In this document: positions 1 to 13,032 of the stretch, in pieces
Numbering within the stretch: position 1 is the first letter of the stretch
How the letters are laid out: every line of letters starts with the position of its first letter
From: Sporopachydermia quercuum
Taxonomy: Eukaryota > Ascomycota > Sporopachydermiomycetes > Sporopachydermiales > Sporopachydermiaceae
Assembly: GCA_001599295.1 (NCBI GenBank)
Contig: BCGN01000003.1
Span: forward strand, 1,093,148-1,157,147
Direction: 5' to 3'
Length of the DNA: 64,000 nt
The notes under the pieces: model-generated
What the model saw: the letters and a program-made list of their open reading frames with translations, nothing else
The model's database searches: none
What the model was told of the DNA's origin: nothing
Made by a program: the position numbers and the translations under genes

Positions 1-2727
1 TCTGAGGGCAAATTAGCATTCTTGAAATCAAATTGACTCCGAAAGGGTAATGTATCGTAAGGATGAGTTAAAAATCCAACGTCATTGACGAATTTGGACC
101 CATTGGTGATAATAGCAGTACTGCCAATGCAAATATCCTTTTCAAATTCTTCACTGAGCTCATAAACACTGCGAATCTCTGAGTAGGTCATCCCACCAGC
201 AATAAATATAAATATTCTTTGTTGCTGGTTAACTCTCACTGCANTTTTACCCCAAGCTGCTCTTTGCCGTTGGGTTTTCAATGATTTGTTCCCAGAATTC
301 ATGGCTGAGTTGCCTCCAGCGCTATCACCATTGTCTTCGTTTTCTTCAATCAAAGGTCGGTCACGAATGTATGGGAACAAGGATTCTTTCAGTTTATTGG
401 TCAATAAACTGGTTAAGCTTGTTTTGATAGCTGGTGAGAATCTAGCTACGGTATAAGAATCGTTTAATACACCATGAAGGAAATTCCCATATGTATTACT
501 TGTTTTCACGTTCTGCTTAGTGATTTCCTTACCGAGAAGATTGAAGTTATACACAGCCTCCATTATCGAGTTAAAGTTATTGATACTAGCTGTTATTCTA
601 TTAGAATCACCACCAGATGTATCAATGCAGTGTTTTAACAGCTTCTCGAAATCCTCACGAATGAGCCCTTTCCTATAAAGAGCATAAATAATCATCAGTC
701 TTGATTTATCGTCTAAATTGCTGTTGTTATTAGCCAAGACTTGAATCAATTCATCAGCCAGATTCTTGACTCGTGATCCATTAGAATCGACTCCCTGAGC
801 TATGCATAACTGTTCAACTTCTGCTAGATCCAGTAGTTTATTCATGCTTAGCTGTTTATTGCAGAAATCAATAAGATTGACATGCAAAGCAGCATTTCCC
901 AAGCTTTGTTCGAACGATTTAATGTGAATAGCAGCATGAGACACGTCTTCTACTTTATTTGACTGAATTCGTTTATCCATTTTCTCTTTCTCCTGAGAAA
1001 CTTGCTTGATAAATTTACCGGCTTCTTCTCCCGCTTCTCCAATGTTCAAATGACGAATTTCTTTCCAATACTTGTCGCTGTCTTGTAAAGAACCCGATCT
1101 TGCTACTACGGTACCACTTTCATTCTCGGCTCTGTAATGGAAGGTATTTGGTGTTTTGGCATTAGGATTGCTTAGTTCTTCACACACATCGTAAGCTAAT
1201 GCTTGATAGGTGAATTCATGAAGTAAAGGAGCAAATAAATCAATAGATCTATCAGCTATGATAAAAACCGACCTTGGACGATTGGATTCTGGGGGGAAGT
1301 TTGAATTTTCTCTTGCGTAGTTGTCAAGACGTTCTTGGAACGTTTCAGCAATAACTTTTGATAGAACTGCTGCTTGGAAATTTGGGATTTCTGGCGAAAA
1401 GTATCGAATAATGGGATACTCACCTGTCGTTGCACATATTGATACCATACTATCAGCAATTTGGTTGATATACGACCGTAGAAATGATCCGCATGTTTTG
1501 TTGTAGAACACTTGGAAAGCAGTAGGCAGATCAAGGGTGAAAACTTTTGATTCCAAGGATTTGAAGGCAAGATAGAGTGTTTTATANGATTGGAGTTTCC
1601 CTGATGGTTTTAACGCAAGGATTAATTTGGATTCCAGATCCGATGTGATTCCAGGTAAAAGGAAGACAATAGCTGAGCGATAGCGGGAAGGATTTATGGA
1701 GAAATCTGCTATTAGACAAGCGATAGAAAATCTGCTTGGGTTGAGGATATAAATGCCAATGAAACCCCGCGATTTCCGAGGTTCTTTGATTTTTTCAACA
1801 GCTAATTGTGGGTTAGTATGGTGTAATATACTATTAAAGAGTGAATTGTAGGGGTCCAATGTTTATACGACAAAGTAGACAAAGTAGTATAAATGACAGG
1901 AAAGTGATAGTTAATGTGAATGGAAATGCTAGTGAAGTTGTAGATATGAGGGAGTTTGATGTGTTCATTGCTTGAGGAGAACCAAAAGTACTTGAGGTAC
2001 CTGAAATGTGTGTAGGAATTTATGATTATGTTTGACCATACGTATTGCTTTTTGAACCAAGCATTCTCCATAACGACACATTTGCTTGAACCAGAAGATG
2101 TTTTACTTTGTTGTTGTTGATGTTGTTGATGTTGTAGCCGACTGTAAGAATAGTAGCATTGTACCGCTGGATATAACACACTGTATAGCAGTTACTATAA
2201 AGTACCAGAACATTCAATGAAGATTCTTACTGGATACTGCAAACTATGGTCAATCATGGCCAATCAACCACCGTACAACACATAGAATACCATAAATAAA
2301 TACCATAACATAAGCAACAACACCAATACTGATAAGCAACAAATGCAACTCTCTGCTGGTCAATTTGTTGAAATCATCATTACTTCTAACATCAAAAGAT
2401 GATACTGCCAATCTCCCTAATACATTAAATAATTATAATCCACCATTAATTGGGTGAGAGATTCAATAGCTTGTCCAACTGACCCTGTTATAATATGATT
2501 CAATTCAATAGATATTATATAACCACCAAGTAACGGTTTATTGTATTACCATATACAGAATTTATTANTATCCCATATACCAAACTTCAATCAACACACT
2601 TCACACTTGTTGTCCTCATTCAATTCAATTCAATCGCTCTTCACTTACCAACAAAATGTCTCAGTAGTTCTTTTGATTCAAAACAACTATAAAGAAATTC
2701 TTCAGTTGAATCGTCCAATATTAAACA
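1..2727 (-). CDS. SEC1: Sec1-type SM protein (exocytosis), partial
   Basis: Sec1/Munc18 family protein; the family binds syntaxin-type SNAREs at the plasma membrane and promotes exocytic vesicle fusion. Exon 3 (1801 down to 1) is one open frame of 600 codons that runs off the window edge, so the C-terminus is missing. It contains the family block GGMTYSEIRSVYE followed by IGSTAIIT near the left edge, which is of the Sec1 kind rather than the Sly1 or Vps kinds. A preceding exon (2727-2649) encodes LILDDSTEEFL...LLRHFV, the usual N-terminal strand, and splices in phase into VEKIKEPRKS. Its acceptor has a TACTAAC box and AACAG; its donor is GTAAGT. The first exon (about 30 residues) was not found upstream with confidence. 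The intron between the two exons (1802-2648) is unusually long for this window. Two ambiguous bases lie in exon 3. Confidence 0.9.
1802..2648 (-). other. 847-bp intron of SEC1
   Basis: Donor GTAAGT at 2648-2643 and acceptor TTAG at 1805-1802, with TACTAAC at 1818-1812. The reading frame joins correctly as HFV-A-VEKI. Most other introns here are 70-180 bp. The intron holds short open stretches on the same strand, including one ending in a hydrophobic run, but they change frame and match nothing I know. Confidence 0.7.
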
Positions 2728-5700
2728 CTGTTATTATAATGTTAGTACGTATGAAAGCAATGAAGCATCAATGATAAATAAAGGATGGTAAGAGGAAAAA
2801 ATGTTGAGCATAGAGTGCTGAATATTATTATGATTCATTGAACAATTATGAGTATCGATTTATAACTGTTCATAGTCAATACGATACAATTGTGATTACA
2901 ATTGATAATAGCAGCTTGTAAATGAAAGCCATCAGTAATACTCTAGTATGCTAATAGAATAGCATACCGTTTGTTCATATTGATTCATTGTCATAATACA
3001 CAGCATAATAAGTGAATACCCGGAAACTGTTTTCTCATTCAACAGAATTATACTATGATAATTGAACTAAAGTGGATCAATAAAGTGTAATCAAAAGATT
3101 AAATCACCCAGGTTTCTGAGTTCATGAATTTGTAGCTTTCTTGATTTCCATTCCGGTTTATTCCTCACTACTGTTGTTGCTCATATCACCAATAGTAGCA
3201 CTGATGTTATCAGCAGAGGCAATGGCATCAAGACTAATAGTATTTCTATCAATACTATCAACCAGGCCAGAAATACTAGAACTACTAATACTTGATCATC
3301 TATTTTATCTCATCCTCTGGTAAATCATTATCTTAAACATGGCCATAAAACGTTCCATTCAATGCATTTCTTTCTCTCTTGTTCGCTAACTCCTCATTCC
3401 AAACATTAAAACACTTACTTGATCGGGTGGTAAACTGGTTATGAGGTCTTGAAGATCTAATGTAAACTGTTAATACAATGTGCATTCAGGTAATGACCAC
3501 ATCATGGTATCAATCACATCAGACAGCGCCGGATAAAATATGTCACACAGAGGATAGAGCTGACGGCTATCAACAAGCAAACTAAACAATTAATCGACAA
3601 ACATATTAACAGCAGTCAAATACTCCCGTAATTGCTACAACTTGTTGTACAGCTTCCAATTGATTCCATCAGCGCATTTGATGAATTCAGAAGTCATTTA
3701 TTCTCATTCCACGCCCTACCATGCCAAGCCATCTAATACCACTACTTCATTCACCGCAACCGTGATAGCAATCTGCACTTACATTTCTTCTGACAACCTA
3801 GTAAATCGAAAGACATCTTGAAATCTTGAAACAATCTAACGAAATCCTAGCCATTTAATTGGTAGATTCGCTGTGCTTCTGATGTAATCTGTTATAGATG
3901 CCCAAACTACACCCGCAACTGCCGGGACTTGTACTGTGATGAGCGGAGATCTGAGAGTAGAGCAAGAAGGAAAAGTGAGATTACGGTCAAGCAATTCATC
4001 AAACACCTTTGAATAACTGTCAGTAGTGGAATCAGAAAAGAAACAAATTGTTGTGCCCTTTGGAGGTTTTTGATTGTTCATGTGTCGTTGATTCACTTTG
4101 TTGTGAAGAACAACAGAGAATTACGAAATGGTTGTGTTTTGGGCAATACGGAGAGAGAGGAGATGCATGTGAGACGCATATTCGAAATTTAATTAGTTAG
4201 TAGCTGAATGATAAGGGGCATTCTAGAGAGAGACTATAAAATTGGAGGAATGGTAAAGGTGTTCTTGGAGTGGAAAATCAATGTGTTTAGTAAGAAATAT
4301 GGGCGATTACGTTTTGATGTATTCTGATTAAGAATAGCGCTAGAAATAGCCTAATAAAACATAAAAAAGAGAGGAAATTATTGGTAGTTATGATGCGATG
4401 ATGATTAAAATAATTAGTAGTAAAGTTGGATGGAACGAAGTGTGGACTTATGCACTAAGGTACATAAGAATGCGAACTTAAAATTGAAGGAAAGCACTTG
4501 AATCAATTTGAGTTATTGTTGACTTACTGGAGGTTTGTATATAAAGCTTGGTAGTTATTAATATTATCAACCATATTATATGTGGGTATATTTGGGTTAT
4601 ATTATAGGAAGAGGATTGCCTTCTCATATAGCACAATATTGTAACTAGGTTGTATGAATGTAATATTGTTGGGTTCGAGCGTACATAAATGCGAGCACCA
4701 AAACAAAGGTAACAAAGGTCTTCAACTAAGCCTTTGTCTTATCAAAAGCTGTGAAACTTGAAAGATTTTACATTCAAAACGTTAAGGATGTCAATGCAGT
4801 TCATCCCCATACATATATATCCTGGTTAGGGACTGTAGTCGGGAATTCTTTGATGAAACATTGTTCCGTTTTATGTTGGAGGTTAAAGTTAAGATTCTTT
4901 CTCTTATGGTGATAGTCTAGAGACAAGAAGTAGAGGTCTAGAGTCTTGACTAATAACATGGTGCAGAAACACACATTAAACTTGCAGTCTGAAATGCATT
5001 TTTGTGAACAACTTGCATTTGAAAGAGGCTGAATCAATCCATTATATATGGTTAGCAATTAAACTGGGGGGGGTATCAAAGGGGATAAGGTTGAACCTTA
5101 AGAATATTTCTAAGCTAACCCATACTGAAAATTAAACCTTAATATATAAGAAGATTAATCCGGATTCTGGGGTAATTACTCTGAACACAATGGGATGGAT
5201 TAAATTGATAGTAACTCAGGCCACAATGATGTTTAAAGTTGATTTATTGATAATTCTCAAGCCAGTGCGTTGTCACTCCAACTTTTATCTTCCAATATTT
5301 GGGGAAGCTCAACGTGATGGCTAATGTTATCGGCTACTGATATTACAGTAAACTCATCTTTAACAATTAGGTGGCTCCTACAAATTAATGATCGATTGTT
5401 TTTTACTATGGCGAAGGTGAGAGCCGCAAGGCCTAGAGTGTAGTATATTTCATATTTCACATTAGAAAATTACTGATATGTCTGGAATTTGCTTAATTTG
5501 TAGGTGATGCTTGGCAATCATATTTCTCGAGACAACAAGCAGTAGGTTTCCTGAACCTACGGTGTTCGGGGAGCTAGAGCACTATGAATAACAGGTAATG
5601 CATTAGCAGTTGATGGAGATTGTTATGGCTCTACAGCAACATATAATAGAAATAGATCAAAATCTGTTTCAGGATTTGCNATTGCTTTTATTTTCTTGTT

Positions 5701-7254
5701 TTCGATGATTTGATCCCTAGGTTTAAATGCAATCTCCCGGATTTATACTACAGAGATTTTCCCTTCGATTATTAGATCAAGAGTAGCGTCAATTGCAACC
5801 TTTACTGACTTCGTTTCCAATATTATCTTCAATCAGGTGTCTCCACATTATTTCAGTAGCATTCGATACAAATACATGGAGTATTTCTTTCTATCAATCC
5901 AGCATTAGCGGCGATTATATATTTCACTTTCGCTGAGATCATGGCAGAAAGAAGCAATTAGAAGAGATAAGTGAATTGTTTGGTGATTTTTAATTATTGC
6001 TAGATTTGATGAAATTATTCATGAGATGAAAGATAAAGAGCAATATCGAGAAGGTACTGGCGAAGCGCAAGAAACTTCGATGATACCCTAAAATGGATTC
6101 GAAGGTTGAAATAGCAACGGAGAGTCAAGTGAGAGTGAAATGTCGAGGACAACAACAGTCCTTTGTAAAAGAAGAAATTTATCGACTGTCGGAAATGAGT
6201 TGACTTTGTTATTTTCTTTTTTAATCAGACCTTGAAAGTGCTGTTTTTTGATAAAAAACTTGCTTTTATTTATTTGAACATTGTAGAGAGAAAAAGAAAT
6301 GATTTTGTTAGTTAGTTAAAGTTTATCCAAGGAAGTAGAGTTTAAAGATTAAGCGAAAATATTAATATTTTAAGCTTATTTGAGATTTAGTTCCCTTCGT
6401 GTTGTACTTATAAATACATTCTTCTTGAAGACAATAAGAGAACTGCATAGATGCAAAGAAGTTCATTAAGTGAAAGCGCGCTGAGAGTCAACAAGCTGCT
6501 TATCTTAATTGATGTAAAATCTAACAAAAACCGTGTCAAGCTCAAATCAAAAAAAAGGTAGATGAACGAACGAGACCAATTTGAGCCGCACCTCGATATT
6601 GTATCTCTTTTGATTCATATGTCCTTGTGGAACAACTGTTAGAAGAAAACATGGAAGATCAAATTTAGTAACACACAAAGATGAAAGCAGTTTACAATTA
6701 ATTACTGAATCCAATAGTTTGGTTGACCAGTTATTATCAGCCATAGATTACTTTGAAAGGCCAAGTGGTTTTTCAGATCTTCTAAATAGTTTATACATAA
6801 ACTCCGCATATTCTTAAACTCTAAATGAAACATTAAATCTCTATTGTTCAACAGCCTGGCCTACCTAATATGCAATTTTGGATTAAACCGCTGGAATTCA
6901 TTTGGGAAACTGAGTAACAAGATGCAAATTAAAGCAGCAATCAGAACTCCAAGTTTTTCACATTTGCTTGTATATTATTAATCAGAAAACCTACTATACA
7001 ATTGTTCAGTTAGACTTCACAAGAATCCCCTATACATGAAACATGCATGATTTAACAAAAGTTTAATCTTCTCTCTCATTTCCAAATCGGCTTTTCACTG
7101 TTTCTGAGTGTACTTTACTATCTATGGAAGATTCCTTCTCCTTCTTCTTCTTTTTCTCTTGGGAACTATCAAAAGCAGAATAAACAAATAACAGCTTTCT
7201 CTGCCAATAGATCACCCTTAGTGCACTATATCATCAATTTGCGCATCACATTGC
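2728..7254. other. long spacer, no convincing gene
   Basis: This 4.5-kb stretch should hold the first SEC1 exon and the promoters of SEC1 and the aldehyde dehydrogenase gene. The longest open frames are 60-86 codons, which is expected in sequence of this base composition, and none matches a family I know. A minus-strand frame from about 4.1 to 3.1 kb looks protein-like between many stops (see findings). A GC-richer patch with a 7-bp hairpin lies at 5542-5560. No tRNA-like B box was seen. Confidence 0.5.
5542..5560. other. perfect 7-bp hairpin
   Basis: GTAGGTT and AACCTAC are exact inverted copies around a 5-base loop (TCCTG), inside a locally GC-richer patch of otherwise AT-rich spacer. It could be part of a structured RNA or a chance palindrome; nothing else supports a gene. 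Confidence 0.3.
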
Positions 7255-8853
7255 ATGTCAGCTCTCAGAATGCTTCAGATTCTTCATTCTAGGCCTAAAC
7301 TAGCGAAACAATGTTGTTCAACACATCATCTTTCANCCACCATCAAATCCATCTCTCGCTTATCGAAAGCTACCAAATTTTCTACTNTGTTCTCACGACT
7401 GAACTCTANTCAACCACGAGAAATTCCACTGATTATCAACAAGGAACTCATTTATTCAACTACAAATGATATGTTTCCTAACTACTCCGCAATTAACCCC
7501 ACAAAGCAGATAGAATCAATCACCAATGCATCAACAGGGCAAATCAACAGCGCTTTACTTTCAACCAAGAAAGCATTTCGAGAATGGCAGGAAGTTCCAA
7601 ATAACGATAAAAAACTGATGTTTGAATCAATGGCTGCCAACTTGAATGAAGACCGTGGAGNATTGATAGCTAAGCAGATTGAAATCGGTATATCTGAATG
7701 GTTTGCTGATTTCAACGTCAATGTCTCAATTGAAAGTATCCAACAGTATAGTAACTTATTAACAACACAATCAAATGGCGAGATTCCCCAATCAAGCTCA
7801 ACTCTTTCATTGGTTTTGTCTCAACCAATTGGTCCTGTGCTAAGCATTGCTCCATGGAATGCACCATTGATACTTGCTACTAGGTCAATCTTAGCACCAT
7901 TAACAGCTGGTTGCACTGTTCTCTTCAAATCCAGCGAACTGGCCGCTGGAATTCATTTCGACCTAATAAATGCTTTCAACAATACTGACTTACCTTCTGG
8001 ATGTATCAACTTAATCCACACGTCCCCAGAAACTACTAATGACAAAGTGAAACGGATTATTGAAAGTCCTGTGATTAGGATGATTAATTTCACAGGATCA
8101 ACAGAAGTCGGCAGAAAAATAGCAAGAACTGCTGGTGAAAACCTGAAACCTACTTTACTAGAACTGGGAGGGAAGGGAACTGTTATTATTGATAAATCAG
8201 CCGATCTGAATACAGCTGCTGAAGCTGTGATAGTAGGCATGAGTGCTAACTCAGGTGAGATTTGTATGTCAACCGAAAGAGTTCTCATTCACGATAAAGT
8301 ATATGAGGATTTTACGGAGATCCTTATTTCAACAGCTGGCAAAATTCTTGGTGATGACGTTAATTATCAGAGAAACAGTACCTTCGGTAAGAAGATAAAA
8401 TTGCTTATAGAAGACGCAGTTAGTAAAGGAGCAAAAATAGTGTATCCTAATGAAAAAAGAATAACTGATAGCAATGAAACTGCAAATACAGCAGATANTG
8501 TAATTCCACCTACAATTCTCACTGGCATTGATAAATCAATGTTAATTCATGATACCGAATCATTTGGACCTTTGGTTTATCTAGCAAAAGTCAAGGATAT
8601 CGATGAAGCGGTCGAACAGTGCAATGACAGTGGCTATGGGTTATCGTCTAGCATTTGGACTAGTAATTTACTACAAGGAATATCAATTGCCAAAAGAATA
8701 GAAGCAGGAATGGTTCATATTAACGGCATGACAGTTCATGATGAGTCGACTATTCCTCACGGCGGTGTGAAGAACAGTGGTCACGGCAGGTTCAACTCGA
8801 AATGGGGTTTGAATGAGTTTTTGATTAATAAGACAATTACAATTGCGGGATAA
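7255..8853 (+). CDS. aldehyde dehydrogenase, mitochondrial-type N-terminus
   Basis: NAD(P)-dependent aldehyde dehydrogenase of 532 residues, oxidising an aldehyde to its acid. The signatures are intact: APWNAP with the substrate-orienting Asn at about residue 202, FTGSTEVGRKIA in the Rossmann fold, general base Glu303 in LLELGGK, and nucleophile Cys337 in SGEICMSTERV. The first 50 or so residues are rich in Arg, Lys and Ser with almost no acidic residues, fitting a mitochondrial presequence; the start at 7255 is chosen because it opens this segment, and a second Met follows five codons later. The sequence resembles the salicylaldehyde/vanillin dehydrogenase branch more than the classical Ald4/Ald5 enzymes, but the substrate cannot be read from the sequence. 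No intron. Four codons contain an ambiguous base. It stands alone between two long spacers. Confidence 0.9.
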   Translation: MSALRMLQILHSRPKLAKQCCSTHHLSXTIKSISRLSKATKFSTXFSRLNSXQPREIPLIINKELIYSTTNDMFPNYSAINPTKQIESITNASTGQINSALLSTKKAFREWQEVPNNDKKLMFESMAANLNEDRGXLIAKQIEIGISEWFADFNVNVSIESIQQYSNLLTTQSNGEIPQSSSTLSLVLSQPIGPVLSIAPWNAPLILATRSILAPLTAGCTVLFKSSELAAGIHFDLINAFNNTDLPSGCINLIHTSPETTNDKVKRIIESPVIRMINFTGSTEVGRKIARTAGENLKPTLLELGGKGTVIIDKSADLNTAAEAVIVGMSANSGEICMSTERVLIHDKVYEDFTEILISTAGKILGDDVNYQRNSTFGKKIKLLIEDAVSKGAKIVYPNEKRITDSNETANTADXVIPPTILTGIDKSMLIHDTESFGPLVYLAKVKDIDEAVEQCNDSGYGLSSSIWTSNLLQGISIAKRIEAGMVHINGMTVHDESTIPHGGVKNSGHGRFNSKWGLNEFLINKTITIAG

Positions 8854-9790
8854 CTGTAGATTTCTGATAGTAATGCTAGCTGATAATGGTCGTGAGAATC
8901 ATGAAAATAACGTCTCTATTGATGATAACATCAAGTGAAGCGAAAATATCATAGAGCAATTTAATCAATTACAAATAGATATACTATTTAGAGCACTATT
9001 ATCAGAGAAAGGGCTTTTCAGTACATTTAAATGTGTGGATGAAGAAAATGAAAGAAAGTATTAGACTGTCAACTAGCAAAGAGAGGTTTACTTATCTTTT
9101 CTTTTGTCAAATGAATCATTTGACGAAGTACTACCAAAATATGGAAGGCCAATTTGTTATGATTGGCAATCAGCAATCCGAATGATTTCCAAGATTGAAG
9201 CACGCAAGAGAATAGCCAAATCCAGCAGTTTACAATGAAAAATATCCTTGATATCTTTAATTACTATATAATCAAACTATTCATTCTCTAATACTCTTTC
9301 TTATTTTCCTTATGTTTCGTCTTTTTTTGCTTGCTTGTAGCTAGGAGATCTTTGTTCTGTCAAGAATGGTTATTTTTTATTTTATTTTTACTTTTTACTT
9401 TTTATCGATTAACTGTGAAGTGTCGTCTTGTATTTTTGGTGCATTTTGTTAGAGTGTCATGATATTATTGGAATACTCTTTTCAGCGTTATAAATGGAAT
9501 GTAAAAGTAAAGAATTAGATTGATTTGAGATGGAGACAATTTTCAGTGGAATGCAGAGAAAATGGTTTCTGAATAACTATAAAAAAACTTGCAGATCAGT
9601 CACAACAGTCTTTATTTATAATGCTATACCTTATTATGACTCTTTATCTGTTAATAACATAAGAATTGGTATCTTATCTTTACCAAGTCTTATCTAATGG
9701 TTACTTCTCTTACTGCCTATACATCCGATTTCTATTTCTCTTTCCTCTCCTGTCCTCTATTTCTTTCCTCCTTCCTATCCTTTTCCCTTT
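8854..9790. other. spacer between convergent genes
   Basis: Contains the 3' ends of the aldehyde dehydrogenase gene (plus) and TGL2 (minus). It is AT-rich with T-runs near 9.36 kb and a C/T-rich tract just before the TGL2 stop. No gene seen. Confidence 0.6.
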
Positions 9791-11232
9791 TTAAAACCCA
9801 TCATTGGCTAACCTATCAGCTATATCCAAATACAACGCTGGAGCATTGAACTTCTTTTTGTCTCCAGTTACTTTGTAAAGAGCCTCCTTAACACTGTTTG
9901 TCCAATTGATCAAATCCAAATGGTCTACATTTTCCAGNGTTCCTAAGTACTCTCCCCATTTACTACTATTTACACTAACCATGCCATCATTATCTCCTTC
10001 TTTCTCGTATATAATCTTCCAACTTGGCCTATAAATATGATACCAATCAGGTTTGAATCTTGCTCCAAATGAATAATACTTGACATTAGGATCATCTGGT
10101 GTCGTTGAGTTGAACCCTTTCATTGATTCAAGGGTCAATTGCTTGATAGCATCTGGCAAAGGTATACTCAGGCTGTTTGAAAAAGTATCAATGACATAAT
10201 CAGCAAGATATGAGCCTCTATGAGGAGTTGAAATAGTAGTTAACGAAATCACTTGGAAATTTGCCTGGTCGATAGAAGAGATCAGTTTCCTAGCATCTAA
10301 ACCTCCCATTGAGTGAGCAATTAGATTGACTTTTGGTTTAGAAGGCAGAGATGAGCTGTCAGTTGAAGATTGAACTGGGGTTTCTGATTCATTGTCATTT
10401 TCCAATGGTGCTGTGTCTTTATTTAGCTCATTTGCTATATCTGTGGAATGTGACGAGCTCCTTGAATCCTTAGGTAGACTTGATGTTGGTTTAACTACCA
10501 TTCGCTCCTTTTCATCCGAATTGCTACTACTGTCCTTATTGTTCTTGTTATCGTCGTTTTCCTTATCCTCTTTAACAAAAACCTTACCACTAGCAATCTT
10601 CTCACTAATACTAGCATTGAGCATCTCAGCTCTGGTTTCAATAGTACCCAAAGGTGGGACTCTAGCAATTATTACTTTACAGCCAATTGTTAACAAAGCT
10701 TTCTCAATTCCCCGCCAATATTCAAATTTATACCCAGGGAAGAAAGAATTTATTGTAGCAGCAGCAGCAGCAGTTTTCTTTGCCTGCTGGTGTTTGCTTA
10801 AGCTTGCAAATGATTTACTGTGGGAATCAAATGCTGTTAGATACTCCCAGTCACTTTTACTAGGAATGAAACCCATTTGATCGAACCCAAGCAATCCATG
10901 ACATAAAACAATTGGCTATTAATGTTAATAAATACTTTTTCATGTAGGAAAGCTTCAGTATAAATGTGAGGTGCTATCAACAGATAAGAGATAGACAGTA
11001 AGACAATAAAAGTACTTACATACTTAGGAACTTTATAATCCTGTCGCATATCGCAGTATTTATCAATAATGATTGAATCATCTGCTTGGTTGTTAAATAA
11101 ACGGTAAAACACTTTCCCACTTCCGCGTAATCTAGAGCTATAATTGTAGTTACTACAGCGGAAGACTGGTTTACTAAGGATCATGCGATGATATGACATG
11201 GCGTATTTCTGATGANGTCTCGAAGAAAGCAT
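9791..11232 (-). CDS. TGL2: Tgl2-type triacylglycerol lipase
   Basis: Alpha/beta-hydrolase lipase related to yeast Tgl2, which acts on tri- and diacylglycerols in mitochondria. Two exons: 11232-11020 and 10915-9791 (445 residues). The donor is GTAAGT. The intron is required because the family start of the fold, KVPKY-PIVLCHGLLGFD, is split exactly at the junction and reads in frame after splicing. The nucleophile motif is AHSMGG (Ser about 273); the acid Asp probably lies in NDGMVS and the His in VDHLDLI near the C-terminus. Residues 1-70 are basic and Ser/Tyr-rich, suiting mitochondrial import. A low-complexity Lys/Asp/Asn/Ser-rich segment of about 80 residues separates the first half of the fold from the nucleophile elbow, an insertion I would not expect in a bacterial relative. 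The start is the Met that opens the basic segment; an in-frame upstream start would add 35 residues. Confidence 0.88.
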
Positions 11233-13032
11233 AGGGAATTGAAAGTAAATGTTGATGTATGAATTCACCGGGAAATGAGAAATGCAAAGTTGTAGTAATA
11301 AATATGCAAGTAGAAGAAAACAATTGAAAGTAAGCAATCAGTCAGAAAGCAACTAGATCGATCGTCANGCGAAGATACAATTGATGGGTTGATCAGTCTT
11401 ATTGAGCTGATGGATTGATTGATCCATATATAGCAGTGGACAATAGGAAGGAGCTCAGATGGTAATACTCATTAGACTAGAATAATGGAATAGCAAAAGA
11501 CTGCAGGCTAGAAGATCATAGAATACCAAAAAACCAAAACAGTTAATAGTAAATGTTTTATTGACCTTTTATTTGTATGGAAACAATTGACTTTTTCCAA
11601 CGATTTTCTAAGTAATCAGTGACGAAGTAGAGAAATGATGAGAAGGTTCGATGGGAGACGGAAAAAAAGTGAGGACATCGAAAAATAAGATTAAGATTTA
11701 AATAGAGTTTGGAGTTTATAGCCAAGTTAACGTGAATCGGAGAAAGTGTATAATGAAAGGGAAAGGAAAAGAAAGAGCCGTTTGATAATAGAAAGAATCT
11801 GGCTGAACAGACGAGTTGTGGCTAGCTCCAGATGATAAACTGCCAAGAAAGTTAAGTGGTTGAAAGAATATTGATGTTTGGTTTTAAAGTGTGCACCTAC
11901 CGTAAGAGACGAATAACTAACTTAAGTTTGGGATAGGTGGATATAAAATTTAAGTTAAATGGAGCTCCAACTTCAAAAATGTGGTATATTTACTTACTTC
12001 ATTCCAAGAAGCTAGTAACTTATTCATGAAAAACAAGAGGAATCACTAGTTTATTGACTCAATGGAGCCAGCTGCTAGCTTCAAGAAGATATTTGAAAGC
12101 TTGGGAATAAAAAGTAGTTCCTGTGTTTGCCCAATGATTATAGAACATAATCTGTCAATCACCTACTTTGATATTTTGACTACAACTTCTCCAATATATT
12201 CTAGAAAAGTAATGCTTGATCCAATGGCTCTGATATCCACGCAATAAGCTGATAAAATTGGCANAATTCATTGTCAATTAAAGATAATCTCCTTTCTTAC
12301 TATTACACTGCTCTAATATTACACTGCTATAATAGATAGAAAGATACTAACGGAGCCCTTGAAGGTTAAAGTTCTAGTTTAAACTGCCCAATTGGGGCAA
12401 AGTTTATGTCTCTATTAACTTTAAATATTACTACTGTATCTTAAGACAAACTGTCTTAAATACCAGAGATACAACCATGCAATTGTCTCTTTGATAGAAA
12501 GCAATATACAATATTTAGCTTTAAAGGATGCTATCGATTTGTTTATATATCCATTACAAACTGTTAGCTTCACTGAGCGCTCACTGCAAGACTCAAGGAT
12601 CCTAGTTTCCTACTGGTTCATAAAACCCATTACCACATTGAAGACATTTCAATTTACAGACATGTCTATACTCTCATCCAATTTCGGAACTCTTTCTCAA
12701 TTGCAGTGGCAATGGCAGGCGTGATAGTTTCTATATTATCTATTTAATCCTTGAAAATTCCACTTCTCAGAAGGAAGATATTTCCTTTCTGAGTCCGCAA
12801 AAAGTTAGAAAGAGTTTTGCAATCACCGTAGGCATTTTGTTATAGATTATGTTACAATAAAACGCAGCAAAGAATATATAGCTTAGCCGTCTAGCCTTCT
12901 AATGAATGTTGCAATTGAAAATTCTTATACAGATAGCTAATATCTTTAAATACTTATAACAAGCTAAAAGAAATTAGGATATAAACATATAAACACTCCA
13001 AAATACTAAGTCTATAAAAGCTATTTCTTCGC
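11233..13032. other. spacer upstream of TGL2
   Basis: 1.8 kb holding the TGL2 promoter and the 3' end of the cyclophilin gene. Short open frames on both strands (up to 77 codons) overlap one another and show no family match. No repeat or RNA gene recognised. Confidence 0.5.

Noticed and set aside
5257-5460. 67-codon minus-strand frame with a hydrophobic start
   Set aside because: It needs a GTG start, is short, and lacks any family match.
7482-8288. Minus-strand open frames inside the aldehyde dehydrogenase gene
   Set aside because: They are antisense shadows of a well-supported coding frame; similar shadows in LEU4, SES1, INP52-like, SDO1 and AVT1 were ignored for the same reason.
12062-12300. 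Overlapping open frames on both strands (about 61 codons plus, 80 codons minus with one stop)
   Set aside because: Neither matches a family I know, they contradict each other, and no splice pair joins them to more sequence.
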